Shown here: positions 1 to 9,436 of the stretch, in pieces
Layout of the letters: every line of letters starts with the position of its first letter
How positions within the stretch are numbered: the stretch's first letter is position 1
The notes under the pieces: generated by a model
Told to the model about the DNA's origin: nothing
Database searches by the model: none
The model's input: only the letters and a program-made list of their open reading frames with translations
Source: Penium margaritaceum
Taxonomy: Eukaryota > Streptophyta > Zygnematophyceae > Desmidiales > Peniaceae
Assembly: GCA_023375785.1 (NCBI GenBank)
Contig: SZWC01001505.1
Location: 143,054-167,110, forward strand
Length of the DNA stretch: 24,057 nucleotides
Direction of reading: 5' to 3'
Program-made: the position numbers and the translations under genes

Positions 1-90
1 GATATAGATATAGATATAGATATAGATATAGGTATAGATATAGATATAGATATAGATATAGATATAGATATAGATATAGATATAGATATA
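1..90. repeat. (GATATA)n microsatellite
   Basis: Fifteen hexamer units of GATATA run from the first base. Only one unit is altered (31-36, ggtata). The array may begin before the window. It is followed by degenerate A-rich sequence. Confidence 0.98.
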
Positions 91-723
91 AATAAGAAAT
101 AGATGTAGACATAGATATGGAAAAAAACCCAGGAATGGCTACTAATGTACCGTACTGGTCCTTGAAAGGTGGGGCCATTTTTGAAAACGTATGAAGACAA
201 AATGAGGTGGTGGTAGGGGTATTTGACACGAAGACATCTTGGCGGGAGACCATTGCACACAAGGACAAAATGTTTTCTTTGGCTAGTGTGGGGCTCGACT
301 TCGGCTGTGACAACTCCCATCGAAGCGTGACATTTGAAGTTCAAAAGTTCGAATGCTGCGTACGTGAATGCACCAGTGCGCATGCAACTCTGCCAAAACC
401 CCCATTCTGACACCTCCAATCACGTTGCGACACCTCCAATCACGTTCTGTCGCTCCTAACCACGTTCTGTTGCTGGATTTTATTAACCAGGCATTAGTTG
501 AAGATTAGTGTCGAAGACAAACCGAGGCATCCAAGGAGGAAATAAGAAGACAGGCCAGGTGTCACATTAGGGAAAAATACCAAAACAAGCATGCCAATTT
601 GGGACAAACCCAAAAAAATGAGCTAAAAAATATTTTAAACACCTTTTAGATACTAGTACGGTAATGATTTATGAGTGCACATAATGATGAAAAGTAAAGT
701 GTTATATATACTTCACATACTAT
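91..723. other. Anonymous DNA, no gene recognised
   Basis: Short open frames occur, but none shows a domain or a composition I recognise. The stretch includes the small minisatellite at 409-468. A motif at 591-607 reappears inverted at 10062-10078 with one base missing, so part of this DNA probably belongs to a dispersed repeat. Confidence 0.6.
409..468. repeat. 20-bp tandem repeat, three units
   Basis: Units at 409-428, 429-448 and 449-468 share the core cctccaatcacgtt. The third unit is more diverged. No coding role is visible. Confidence 0.85.
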
Positions 724-763
724 GTAACCCTGTGCACCTTAAGTGCAACATTGGAACCTTGTT
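724..763. repeat. 40-bp dispersed motif, copy 1
   Basis: This matches 10089-10127 with one substitution and one 1-base indel. It includes a small imperfect palindrome (gcac...gtgc). It lies immediately before a pyrimidine-rich stretch and an AG that could be a 3' splice site. Copy 2 lies against the tail of the LINE fragment. It may be a repeat-family end or part of an intron; I cannot decide. Confidence 0.8.
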
Positions 764-780
764 ACTTTGTGTCTTTGTAG

Positions 781-911
781 GACACAGGAAATAAGCCAAG
801 AATATTCGACAGGGTTGAATTTGTAGGATGTACAAGCTTTGTTTCATTCACACGCTCCGGACTAGTCAACGAGACGAGCTCATTTGACCACATCATTCTC
901 CGGACGCGAGA
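781..911 (+). pseudogene. Possible terminal exon of a host gene, interrupted by the gypsy element (5' part)
   Basis: A pyrimidine-rich tract ending in tttgtag (774-780) resembles a 3' splice site. The frame starting at 781 (Asp-Thr-Gly-Asn...) is open to the transposon insertion at 911. After skipping the gypsy element and one copy of its target duplication, the same frame continues at 9437 and ends with TAG at 9474-9476, about 56 codons in total. No domain is recognised. The opposite strand is also open here, so the reading frame alone is weak evidence. Upstream exons, if any, are not identified. Confidence 0.3.
907..911. repeat. Target-site duplication of the gypsy element, left copy
   Basis: The five bases cgaga directly precede the 5' LTR and recur exactly at 9432-9436 after the 3' LTR. 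Five bp is usual for Ty3/gypsy integrases. Confidence 0.95.
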
Positions 912-1337
912 TGTAACACAACAAATTTTAGAACAGAACCTAAATTTTACAGTCAAGATGGACTATCGTAATCATTACCTGATTGCGACAGTCCATGGAC
1001 ACTGTTCCGCGACCGACACCATGAGGTCGCGTCAAACTTGACTCAAACGCGAGAAGCAAACAGTGGGAATCGAATCCAATCAAGCATCTCGACAGAAATT
1101 ACGGTCAGGAAGGTTCCACCGTTCTTTCTAAAGAAATACAAAAATAGTTATGAATAATTAACAAATCATAACTTTATAAAGAAACAACAACGTAGCTTTG
1201 AAAGGGCGAGGCAAGCCATGACGACTCGGGCAAGGAAAGACCACTCCGACGAGGAGGATGGTCATTCAGTTTCACAACAGGAACTTTTTCGAGCTCGCCG
1301 AGACCCTTCGAGGCTAAGTCCCAACTTCCGCGTTACA
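912..1337 (+). repeat. 5' LTR of the gypsy element
   Basis: It begins tgtaacac and ends cgttaca, and it repeats at 9009-9431. A TATA-like box (tataaa, 1175-1180) lies in the second half. The first 150 bp carry several inverted repeats. U3/R/U5 borders cannot be set by eye. Confidence 0.97.
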
Positions 1338-1340
1338 TTT

Positions 1341-1353
1341 TGGTACCATAGCC
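1341..1353 (+). other. Primer-binding site, initiator tRNA-Met type (gypsy)
   Basis: Three bases after the LTR, tggtaccatagcc matches the usual plant element PBS complementary to the 3' end of initiator tRNA-Met (tggtatcagagcc) at 11 of 13 positions. The position fits a minus-strand primer site. The two mismatches are probably decay. Confidence 0.8.
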
Positions 1354-2497
1354 AGAACGACCGGTGACCTCACCGCTCGTCCTCATCTCTCCGTGCACTT
1401 CGTCACGTTGCACGGGGAGAAGTGTGCCCATCGACGAGTGACGGTCGCACTTCGCAGTTGCGCTTGCGGAACGCTACCCGCCTACTACTCCACATCCACC
1501 ACTCGCTCACTCTCACCCTCCCCAACCTTGGAGTTCCTACTTTTCCCCAACTACTCCACCCTCCCAAACCTCTCTGTCTCTCTTCCCTCTCATCCTCTCC
1601 TCGGCCAACCGCGAAGTCGCGCCACTATCCGTTTTGCCGTGAGGAGAGGCCGACGGGAGGAGGTTGGCCGAAGCAGGGGTTTGCTGAACCAGCTGCTTAC
1701 GTGGCCAGGAGCTGCTACAACGGCAAGGGAGGCATTCAAGGGCAAACTAGGCGTGACCAAGCATCCAAGGCCGAATTCCTAAATTTTTCTCCACAGCCAC
1801 AGAGATTTCCGAGTCAACTCCGGTTTCTTGGGTGGAAAGGAGAAGGGAGGAGCCATATCTTGGCCTCCGGACCTCCGAATTTCAAGCCGTTTTTTTGTTG
1901 AGCTCAGAAAAATATTCTCTACTTGATTTTATGACTTAGATGCTGTCTTTGTACCATTTGGCCGTGGCTATTCCAGTTCTCAAGAGATTCTTGCTCTCCT
2001 TTGGATTCCAAGAGTTGTGACCACATCCTACTTTCAGAACTTTAGTGCTGCATCCTTAAAAAAAAATCTTCTCTCAGCAACGACCAACCTCTTTCCAAAA
2101 AAAAAAAGTGAAGGAGGAATTCTCAAAAGCCACCTCGGTCCACCACGAGGTGAAGGAGGGTACGCTTTGGGAACCTCGGCCCACCACTCAAGAGGGTGAA
2201 GGAGGGACTCCTCAAAGCCACCTCGGTCCGCCTCTAATGAGGTGAAGGAGGGCACGCTTTGGGAGCCTCGGCCCACCGCTCAAGAGGGTGAAGGAGGGAA
2301 CCTCCCAAGCTACCTCGGTCCACCTCTTACGAGGTGAAGGAGGGCAAGCTTTGAGAATGTCACCCACCTCCCAAAAAAGGTTTGAAGTGAGGCACACCTT
2401 GACTACAAGTGTGTCCTCCGCCCATGTAAAAAAAAAAAAAATCACAAATGAAGGAGGTTTGGAAAAGGGTGACCCGTAGCGATGCCTTGCAAAAGCA
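1354..2497 (+). other. Long untranslated leader of the gypsy element
   Basis: About 1.1 kb separates the PBS from the first gag ATG. It contains a pyrimidine-rich part (about 1490-1610), A-rich runs near 2060-2108 and 2427-2441, and the tandem repeats at 2107-2356. Overlapping frames here are open but have no recognisable protein features, and I regard them as non-coding. Packaging and dimerisation signals would be expected in this part. Confidence 0.65.
2107..2356 (+). repeat. Leader tandem repeat, about 90-bp period with a 45-bp half-period
   Basis: The phrase cacctcggtcc recurs at about 2131, 2219 and 2311 (spacing 88-92 bp). Each unit contains two related halves with a CCTCGGYCCACC block and a GAGG(G)TGAAGGAGGG block. 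Within a half the two blocks can pair (cacctc with gaggtg), so the RNA could form a series of short hairpins just upstream of gag. Confidence 0.85.
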
Positions 2498-3614
2498 ATG
2501 GCGGGCCTCGGGACCGGAATTTCTGTGGTTATGGGGCGTCCTCCAAACGTCAGCCCACGTCGGTCGAATGAGAAAACACCCATGGGGTCCAAGGAGCGTC
2601 GCGGGACGTTGGCACCGGTGAGCCACCTCGCAAAGCCACGCCGAGAGCCAGTGGCAAAAGGGGGGAGGTCTGTACCGGTGTCGCCGAGAGACAAGAAACC
2701 AAAGGCTCCTAACAACGAGCAACAGAACGAAGGTGCCCACGTAGTCAAACCACAAGGCGATGGGCAACCTCGCAATTTGATCGTTGAGCTCAACTTTGGC
2801 CACGATGCTCAACCGACTCCGGCCAACGAAGGCTCGAAGGCTGCTGAAGAGGGTACAGCCAATGTCGCCAACTCCAAGGAGGTCATCGACGATGGCGAGC
2901 ATGGGGACGAGTCCCCAGACGAGTCAGCAGATCAGGTGGTCATCAAGGCTGAACAAGACATGGACAAAGAAGCGGAGGCCCACGATGCCGCCAGCAAAAG
3001 CAGTGACGCCGGAAAGTCCGCATCGATGGAAACGGCTGAGGAGGCAGATGTGGAGCGACTGTCTCAACGTGTTGATGGAGGCGGTCGTGTTGTTCCCCGT
3101 GTTGAGGGTGAGGGAGGCCACCGGGCAAACCCTCCAAGCGTCCTGGTGGCAGAACGTGCACTTGGCAGTGCTGCGTGCCGCCTCAACGTTGAAGGCCAAC
3201 TCGACAAGCTTCGCGCCCGCCTCTCAGCAGAAGACATGGGTCTTGCGATGACCATCATGGGTGCTCTGGCGTACGATGGTGACATGGTAAGCGCCAGCCT
3301 TCGTGAACGGGTGTTCGAAATGCAACGATTCAATGAGAGACTGTATGAAGAAAACGCTAAGATGGTCCGCGAGTTGGCAGCTGCTGAGCACAAGGCAAAG
3401 GTGGCGGAGCAGGCACTTGAGACCCTTCACGCGAGGGAAGCAGCAAACTAGCGGGTGGTGCTGAACGCGGCCATGGGAGCGGCTCGCCATGTAGCCGAGG
3501 ATGAGTTGGAGTAGATCTTTAAGCGTCGTGAGCGTGCAAGCATCAAGAATATACGCAGGGCTGCTCAAAGCGCGCTTCATGCCCCAGTCGGTGGACCTGC
3601 CCACGGGCACAAGC
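2498..3614 (+). pseudogene. gag: Gypsy gag, N-terminal part with predicted coiled coil
   Basis: An ATG at 2498 opens a 317-codon frame ending at TAG 3449-3451. The same frame continues past it and a second TAG (3512-3514) to TGA just after 3614, so the protein originally ran on. Residues 1-110 are basic and Pro/Arg/Lys-rich. Residues about 110-190 are acidic (Glu/Asp/Ala/Ser). Residues about 255-315 (LRERVFEMQRFNERLYEENA and onward) have the spacing of an amphipathic coiled coil. I recognise no named domain. From its position before the capsid-like region I infer an N-terminal extension of Gag, possibly for assembly. A frameshift near 3580-3613 separates it from the capsid part. Confidence 0.7.
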
Positions 3615-4605
3615 TGACGCACCACGGATGAGGGTCACAGCTGCACCACCTCGAGCCCAAAGGATGGGTGCGACCAGCGGTCGCGTGGTACTGGAGCCGG
3701 CGGATCGCTACGATGGGACGGGAGACGTTAACACGTTCCTCAAAATTCTTGAGCGCCACCTAGGCCTTGCCCAGGCTCACAAGGAGGAGTGGGGTGCTCA
3801 AGGGATGCTCTCCCTCAAGCCTCAACCCTTTGAGAAGCTGACGGAGCTTTGCAAGGAGAAGCAGCTACAAACCAACCCGAGTTGAGAAGAGTACTGCGTA
3901 CTCATGCGCGAGCTCTTTTCCAAACCCGTTGACTCCCAGAAGGCAAAGAAAGAGTTAGAAGCTGACATGCAAGGAGGCATGTCTTTAGAGAAGTACGCGG
4001 ATACTTTTCTCAAGACAGCAAAGAAGGTGGACGAGCGTCACCTGACTGAACAAGCCAAGATCGACCTCTTTCTGACTGGTTTGGCCAGCCCGCAACTTCG
4101 GGTTTTCTGCCTCTAGGATGAAGAAAAGGAGTGGGAGAATCTGTGCGCCCTTGTGACACGCGTTTGCAAGGTCTAGAAGATGAACTCTGGCCTTTGGAAT
4201 TGCGATGTGTGCGAGAGCCGCACTTCACGTGAGACACCAGCTCCAACAGGCGGTGCCGCAAAGCGCTCTGCAGATGCCGCATTGGAGCCATCAAAGAAGT
4301 TTCACCGTCATGATGGAGAGAACACAACCCGCAGCGCTGTCATCTGCAGGATCTGCAACAAAGCTGGACATATCGCACACGACTGTTGTCATCACGAACA
4401 GCAGTCACAGCAGCAGCAGGGACAGCAACACGGCCAGAAGCACCACGGGCCTGGTTGGTGCCATGGCGGTGGCCAGCATCGTTCAAATGGCGGAGGTCAG
4501 AACTGCTTCCATGGTGGTGGCCAGCAGCAAGGTGAACAGTGCCAAGGTCGTGGCAATGCCCCAGCGGGCCAGGGGCGCCCTCAGGGGGGCCAACACCAGG
4601 GCTAG
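3615..4605 (+). pseudogene. gag: Gypsy gag, capsid and zinc-knuckle part
   Basis: One frame covers a Retrotrans_gag-like region (YDGTGDVNTFLKILERHLGL near 3706-3770, then ELFSKPVDSQKAKKELEADM and ...SLEKYADTFLKTAKKVDERH). It then reaches a CCHC zinc knuckle, CRICNKAGHIAHDC, at 4345-4386 with correct C-X2-C-X4-H-X4-C spacing, followed by a Gln/Gly/His-rich tail. Such proteins form the virus-like particle and bind the element RNA. The frame is broken by TGA 3883 and TAG at 4114, 4174 and 4603. Each could come from a Trp or Gln codon by one transition. Confidence 0.82.
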
Positions 4606-4936
4606 GCCTTTGCAGCTATGCAACGTCCTGGTGCACACGGTGGCCAGCATGGACACGGACGCCCTCGTGAGGAGGATCAGGATTTTGAGGAAGGAGCGGC
4701 CGGATGCGCTCGCCGTCCCCAGCATGGCGATGAGCAGGATTTTCAGGATCCCTAGTAGCCACGAGTGGACTGCTATCTGGGGTTGCCGTGAGTCATGGAG
4801 AGGACGAGGGTAGAATAATCATGTTTTGTGATGATGATCTCAAAAGCTTTGAGTTTCTTTCAACACAATGTTTCTCCACAATCTATGCACCATTCATGAA
4901 TCCTGAGCCCTCTTCCATGATCGCCCATGTCCACTT
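4606..4936 (+). other. Degraded gag-pol junction
   Basis: The gag frame continues with stops to about 4790, and different frames are open in short pieces after it. Pol becomes readable in its own frame from about 4930. I cannot tell whether the original element had one gag-pol ORF or a programmed shift here. Confidence 0.5.
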
Positions 4937-5614
4937 GTGTATGCAACCAAGGAAAACCTGGAAAACCGTACATGTTTGGTTGTTGCTACAAATGAAACTT
5001 GGCTCTCTGTTTTGGAAGCTGCACATGAGGCTCAGACGAGAAATTCTCTAACATCAATCACGGTGGTTGTACCTGTCGGTCCAGCGATGAACATGTCTGC
5101 CTTCAAAGGATGGAAGCTTTTGGCCTCATTCACAAAAGGACACCGTATGTGGGAACAGATGGATGGTGTGATGGAACTCTGAAGAAGCACTCATGCCTAT
5201 CGCATTTACCACTTGGAGGAAAAACCCCCATCGCGTCTTTTCCTACGCAAGTCTGAGGCAAGCATGACCATGCAGTTTGATGGCAAGCTTGCAGGTGCTC
5301 CAGCATGTATCCTTGCTGACACCTGAGTAGATGACTCCCTTCTGAGTGGAGCATTTGTGCGCACGTGGTAGTTGAAGTACACTCCTCGTACAGGCACGGT
5401 GATTATCGGTGATGATAGGGAGGTGCCGGTGATCGGTGAGTGTACAGCACGACTCACGTTGCCCGGCTTCACAACCACTGTTTTCCTAACGGTGTTGGAC
5501 CTCATGGACCCCTTCGATGTTGTGCTAGGGGATCCATAGCTGGTGAGCCACAAAACGCTTATGTGATTCACCTCAAAGACGTTACGAATCTGTAGTGGAC
5601 GACGGACTATCACT
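4937..5614 (+). pseudogene. pol: Gypsy aspartic protease region
   Basis: The pol frame runs through here with in-frame stops at 5180, 5324, 5369, 5537 and 5564. An Ala-Asp-Thr-[stop]-Val-Asp-Asp-Ser-Leu-Leu-Ser stretch at 5315-5347 fits the DTGA-type active site of retroviral-like proteases. The stop sits exactly where the catalytic-loop Gly belongs. The second conserved strand, FDVVLGDP followed by a stop (5537, where Trp is expected), matches the family's ILG-[MD]-W-L motif. The enzyme would cut Gag-Pol into mature proteins. This copy cannot. Confidence 0.65.
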
Positions 5615-6610
5615 TTGTCTCCAATCCCCCAGATTCAGCGTCCTAAAGCACTACCCCAAGCCTGCCTCACAGCACTCCAAGTGAAACGGCGGCTGAGGCA
5701 GGGCTGTCCGTGTTTCTTTGCAACCCTAAAGGAACTGGATGATGACGTGGATAGTGACGTACCCTCAGGGTTTGCCACAATCCTCTCCAAATTATCAGAC
5801 GTGTTTGAACCTCCACCGGATGGGTTGCCACCCAGGCGTCCGGTCGGTCACACCATCCTGCTAGAACAGGGGGCTGTGCCCCCCTTTCGATCGGTGTATC
5901 GTTTAAGTCCAGCAAAAAGATAAGAAGCCGAAACACAAATCAAGGAATACCTCAGAAAAGGCTGGATTGAACCAAGTTTGTCCCCATTCAGGGCTCCCAT
6001 CCTCTTCGTGAACAAAAAAGACGGGGGTTTGAGGATGTGTGTAGACTACCGGGCGTTGAACAAACTCACTGTGAAAAAGCGATACCCGCTCCCGCGCATC
6101 GAGGACCTATTTGACCAGCTTCAAGGAGCAAAAGTCTTCACGTCTTTGGATTTATTGCAGGACTACCATCAAATCCGGATCACGGAGGAGGATGTACCCA
6201 AAACAGCATTCAGAACTCATCTCGGACACTATCAGTTTCGGGTCTTCTGCTTTGGACTGACGAACACACCTGCGACATTCCAAGCAGTGATGAACAACAT
6301 CTTCTGGGAAAACCTCTGTAATTCGGTGCTGGTGTATCTTGATGACATCCTCATCTTCTCCAAGAACCACGAAGAAGACGAGTGACACCTCAGAATGGTG
6401 CTTGAGATTCTTCGCAAGAACCGCTTTTTCGCCAAGAGAAGTAAGTGCAAGTTTGTGCAGCCAGAGTTGGAGTACCTTGGCCATGTCATTGGTGGCGAGG
6501 GGATCCGGTTGGACCCTCCTAAGGTGCAGGTCATGAAATAATGGCCTCAACCCAAGAACGTCGGTCAGCTCCGCTCCTTCCTTGGACTTGCAAATTACTT
6601 CCGGCGGTTT
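5615..6610 (+). pseudogene. pol: Gypsy reverse transcriptase
   Basis: This is RVT_1 of Ty3 type. Landmarks are VNKKDGGLRMCVDYRALNKL (about 6008-6067), FTSLDLLQDYHQI with the first catalytic Asp (about 6137), FCFGLTNTPATFQAVMN, and the YLDD box at 6335-6346 with the two other Asp residues, followed by ILIFSK. The thumb/connection part (LEYLGHVIGGEGIRLDPPKV...FLGLANYFRRF) follows. All key residues remain, but stops at 5921 (TAA), 6383 (TGA) and 6539 (TAA) interrupt the frame. Confidence 0.93.
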
Positions 6611-7351
6611 ATGAGAGGCTACTCCACGTTGGTGAGCCCCCTCACTGCCCTGACCCGGAAGGCGAGCACTTGGGTTTGGTCGGCAAAATGCATTGAGGCT
6701 TTTGAGGCTCTGAAGACGATGCTGATCTCGGCACTAGTCCTTGCACTCCCAGATACAAAAAACCCGTGGGAGGTACATTGTGATGCATCGGTTACAGGGT
6801 TGGGAGCCGTGCTCATGCAAGACGGCCACCCTGTTGCTTACGAGAGCCGCAAGCTCTTAGATGCAGAGACCACGTACAGCACTGGGGATCAAGAACTGCT
6901 GGCAGTCGTCCATGCTTTCAAAGTATGGAGTTGTTATCTTGAAGGTGCCGAGGGACAAATCACGGTGGTCACAGACCACAATCCTCTCACGTACTTCCAG
7001 ACGCAACCAAACCTTTCACGTCGACAGGCACGGTGGAGTGAATACAGAAGTCGCTTCACATTCACCTGGCAGTACAAACCAGGGCGGGCTAACGTGGTAG
7101 ACCCATTGAGCCGAAACCCAACACACATGAGCCCCATGCTGAGTAACAATGAGATCACAAACCGCCACTTTGCCGCCATTGCGGCGGAGACATCATTACA
7201 CACAAATCCACTCCGTCCACCCCCAAGACCATTGGTCAGTGTGAACCCTTTCAAGAATCGCATTCGGATGGGCTACACTATGGACCCCTGGTTCGCTGAG
7301 CCGAAGAACATTGAATGCCATGGCCTCATGGAGGCTGCCGGGTTGTACTGA
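6611..7351 (+). pseudogene. pol: Gypsy RNase H and linker to integrase
   Basis: The domain degrades the RNA strand during cDNA synthesis. WEVHCDASVTGLGAVLMQDG (about 6770-6830) carries the first Asp. STGDQELLAVVHAFKVW carries the Glu. TVVTDHNPLTYF carries the next Asp. ANVVDPLSR closes the domain. About 70 residues lead to the integrase zinc region. The frame is uninterrupted until TGA 7349-7351, where the family would most likely have Trp (GLY-W-HGEQ). RNase H preceding integrase confirms Ty3/gypsy order. Confidence 0.92.
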
Positions 7352-8470
7352 CATGGCGAGCAGGTGGTGGTTCCTAATGTCAACAACTTACGACAACAGA
7401 TCATGTTCGAGTTTCATAACCCTCCTTTCTCAGGTCACGTCGGATCGAAAAAGACTGGACATGCACTGGCTCAGCACTTCTGGTGGCCAGGGTGGAGCAG
7501 TGACATCAGGAAGTACTGCATGGTGTGTGATCTGTGCCTTCTTAACAAGACTTCGAACAAGGCACCTGCAGGGCTCCTCTAGCCTCTACAGCTTCCTGAC
7601 AACCCATGGGAGTCGGTGGCCATGGATTTCATCATGGGACTCCCGGAGACAAAGAAAGGCCACGATGCCATCTTGGTCGTGGTGGACCAGGCAACAAAAA
7701 TGGCCCACTTCATGCCCACAACAACTCGCGTCACAGTGGAGGAGATTGCGAGGCTTTTCTATGACGGTGTCATCAAGTACCACGGCTAACCTCTCCGTAT
7801 TATCTCCGTGATCCACGCTTCGCTAGCCGGTTTTGGCTTGCGTTGCAAGAACGGCTTGGAACACGACAAAGCATGTCCTCAGTATTTCATCCCCAAACGG
7901 ATGGGCAAACAGAGCGTATGAACCACACACTCGAGCAGATGCTCTGCATGTACATCGCCCCAACAATGGAGGACTGGGACGACTTTTTGGCCCCAGCCGA
8001 GTTTTCTGTGAACAATGCGGTCAACGAATCGACTGGATTTACCCCATTCTTCCTCAACCACGGTCGGTATCCGGTGGTACCCGCTTCAATGGTGAAGTGC
8101 GGGGGCGGCGGTGATCAGGTGTCCTCCGCCCAGGCCTTTGTCGAGCGCATGGACGCCCTCTGGCGGGATGCCAAGGCTCATTTGTATGCGGCTCGACAGC
8201 GCCAGAAGGCCTATGCTGACCAAAAACGTCATGAGTTGACGTTCTCCATCGGGGACCGTGTGCTTTTGAGCACGCAAAATTTGCGGCTAAAAACGCCGGG
8301 TGCACGAAAGATGTTGCCGAAATGGCTGGGACCCTTCACGATTACACAGAAGCTGGGAAGTGTGGCCTATCGGTTGGCCCTCCGACCAGCCATGCGCATC
8401 CATGATACCTTTCACGTGAGTCTCCTTGCACCCTACACAACAGACGGGTGTGTTCAGCCACCCCCTCTTG
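7352..8470 (+). pseudogene. pol: Gypsy integrase with GPY/F module
   Basis: The N-terminal HHCC zinc domain is visible (HNPPFSGHVG...WWPG...CMVCDLC, about 7412-7540). Core residues are the first Asp at 7625-7627 (VAMDFIMGLP) and the Glu at 7912-7914 (HPQTDGQTERMN). The second Asp, expected just before RDPRF, is missing because bases are lost at about 7805-7807. That loss also shifts the frame, and everything downstream is in the next frame. TAG 7580 and TAA 7787 are further stops. WLGPFTITQKLGSVAYRL (about 8320-8380) is the GPY/F module. Integration activity is lost. Confidence 0.92.
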
Positions 8471-8721
8471 CTGTCCTTGCCGCGGAAGGCCAGTGTGTGG
8501 TGCACCGCATCCTCCAACACCGTGAGCGTAATTTACACGCACGAGTGGTTAAGGAGTACCTCATCCACTGGGCCGGTTGTGGACCTGACCACAACACTTG
8601 GGAGCCAGAGTCGAGAGTGCCAACAGCGGCAATTGCAGAGTACTGGGAGGAACAGGCTGCCCGTCGGAACAAGCGTGCCCTCGGGGGTACCACCCCTGCA
8701 CGATTCCCCTTGAGAGGATAA
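8471..8721 (+). pseudogene. pol: Gypsy integrase C-terminal chromodomain
   Basis: Residues VVHRILQHRERNLHARVVKE, YLIHWAGCGPDHNTWEPES and AAIAEYWEEQ follow the chromodomain pattern: a first strand, the Y-L-(I/V)-(H/K)-W core, the NTWEP turn and a C-terminal helix. The frame then ends normally at 8721 after a short basic tail. In chromoviruses this domain is held to tether the integrase to modified histones. The first aromatic cage position is not clearly aromatic here (VVHRIL), as in some plant group II chromodomains. Confidence 0.88.
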
Positions 8722-8808
8722 CGGCACCGGCCCTCGGGCTGATCTTTGGCTTACTCCCGACAGCCTGTCACGGGGACGCCTGGGCACCTGTCGCGGGGTC
8801 GCTTCATG

Positions 8809-8822
8809 TAAAGGGGGAGGAA
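8809..8822 (+). other. Second, upstream copy of the polypurine tract
   Basis: taaagggggaggaa is identical to the 14 bases just before the 3' LTR but lies 186 bases upstream. It could serve as an additional plus-strand initiation site or be a relic of an earlier LTR border. Confidence 0.6.
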
Positions 8823-8995
8823 GTATGGCCACTGTTTTTTGTCTTTGAAAGCTGAGCTATCTCTGAACTTTGACATGTGCCGAATCACGATGTCATCCTC
8901 TCCATGGACTGGCGCTTTTATCATGAAAGATGGATGGTCGTGTGCAAACCACTTCTTCACAAAAGCTAAAACCGAATCAAGGAAGATTCGTAGCT

Positions 8996-9008
8996 AAAGG
9001 GGGAGGAA
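8996..9008 (+). other. Polypurine tract (gypsy)
   Basis: aaagggggaggaa directly abuts the TG of the 3' LTR, the expected place for plus-strand priming. Confidence 0.93.
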
Positions 9009-9431
9009 TGTAACACAACAAATTTTAGAACAAAACCTAAATTTTACAGTCAAGATGGACTGTCGTAATCATTACCTGATTGCGACAGTCTATGGACACT
9101 GGTCCGCGACCGACACCATGAGGTCGCGTCAAACTTGACTCAAACGCGTTAAGCAAATAGTGGGAATTGAATCCAATCAAGCATCTCGACAGAAATTACG
9201 GTCAAGAAGTTTCCACCGCTCTTTCTAAAGAAATACATAAACAATGATGAATAATTAACAAATCATAACTTTATAAAGAAACAACGTAGCTTCGAAAGGG
9301 CGAGGTGAGCCATGACGACTCGGGCAAGAAAAGACCACTCCGATGAGGAAGATGGTCATTCAGTTTTACAACACGAACTTTTCCGAGCTCGCCGAGATCC
9401 TTCGAGGCTAAGTCCTAACTTCCGCGTTACA
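9009..9431 (+). repeat. 3' LTR of the gypsy element
   Basis: It aligns end to end with 912-1337 with about 26 substitutions and a 3-base deletion. A TATA-like box is at 9272-9277. It ends cgttaca, followed by the cgaga duplication. Confidence 0.97.
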
Positions 9432-9436
9432 CGAGA
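9432..9436. repeat. Target-site duplication of the gypsy element, right copy
   Basis: cgaga is identical to 907-911. Confidence 0.95.

Larger units (their letters stand above)
8722..9008 (+). other. 3' untranslated region of the gypsy element
   Basis: About 290 bases lie between the pol stop and the 3' LTR. They contain two identical 14-base polypurine stretches (8809-8822 and 8995-9008). No open frame is supported. Confidence 0.75.
912..9431 (+). mobile_element. Ty3/gypsy LTR retrotransposon, chromovirus type, complete but inactivated
   Basis: The element is 8520 bp, bounded by TG...CA LTRs of 426 and 423 bp and flanked by cgaga duplications. Internal order is primer-binding site, a leader of about 1.1 kb, a two-part gag, protease, RT, RNase H, integrase and a C-terminal chromodomain. 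RNase H before integrase is Ty3/gypsy order. A chromodomain after integrase marks the chromovirus branch, where it is thought to guide insertion to particular chromatin. Pol is readable in one frame for about 2.9 kb with nonsense codons, then shifts frame inside integrase. The LTRs differ by about 26 substitutions and one 3-base indel (hand count, about 6%), so the insertion is not recent. Confidence 0.96.

Noticed and set aside
762..956. Minus-strand 64-codon open frame
   Set aside because: It crosses the gypsy LTR border, so it did not exist before the insertion; it is the antisense of the candidate exon.
1393..1901. Two overlapping open frames of 130-160 codons in the gypsy leader
   Set aside because: Both are low-complexity Ser/Pro/Arg-rich products of a pyrimidine-rich leader, lie upstream of gag and show no domain.
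2212..2902. Minus-strand open frames of 180-193 codons opposite the leader repeats and gag
   Set aside because: They are shadows of the repeats and of the gag frame; their composition is that of antisense reading.
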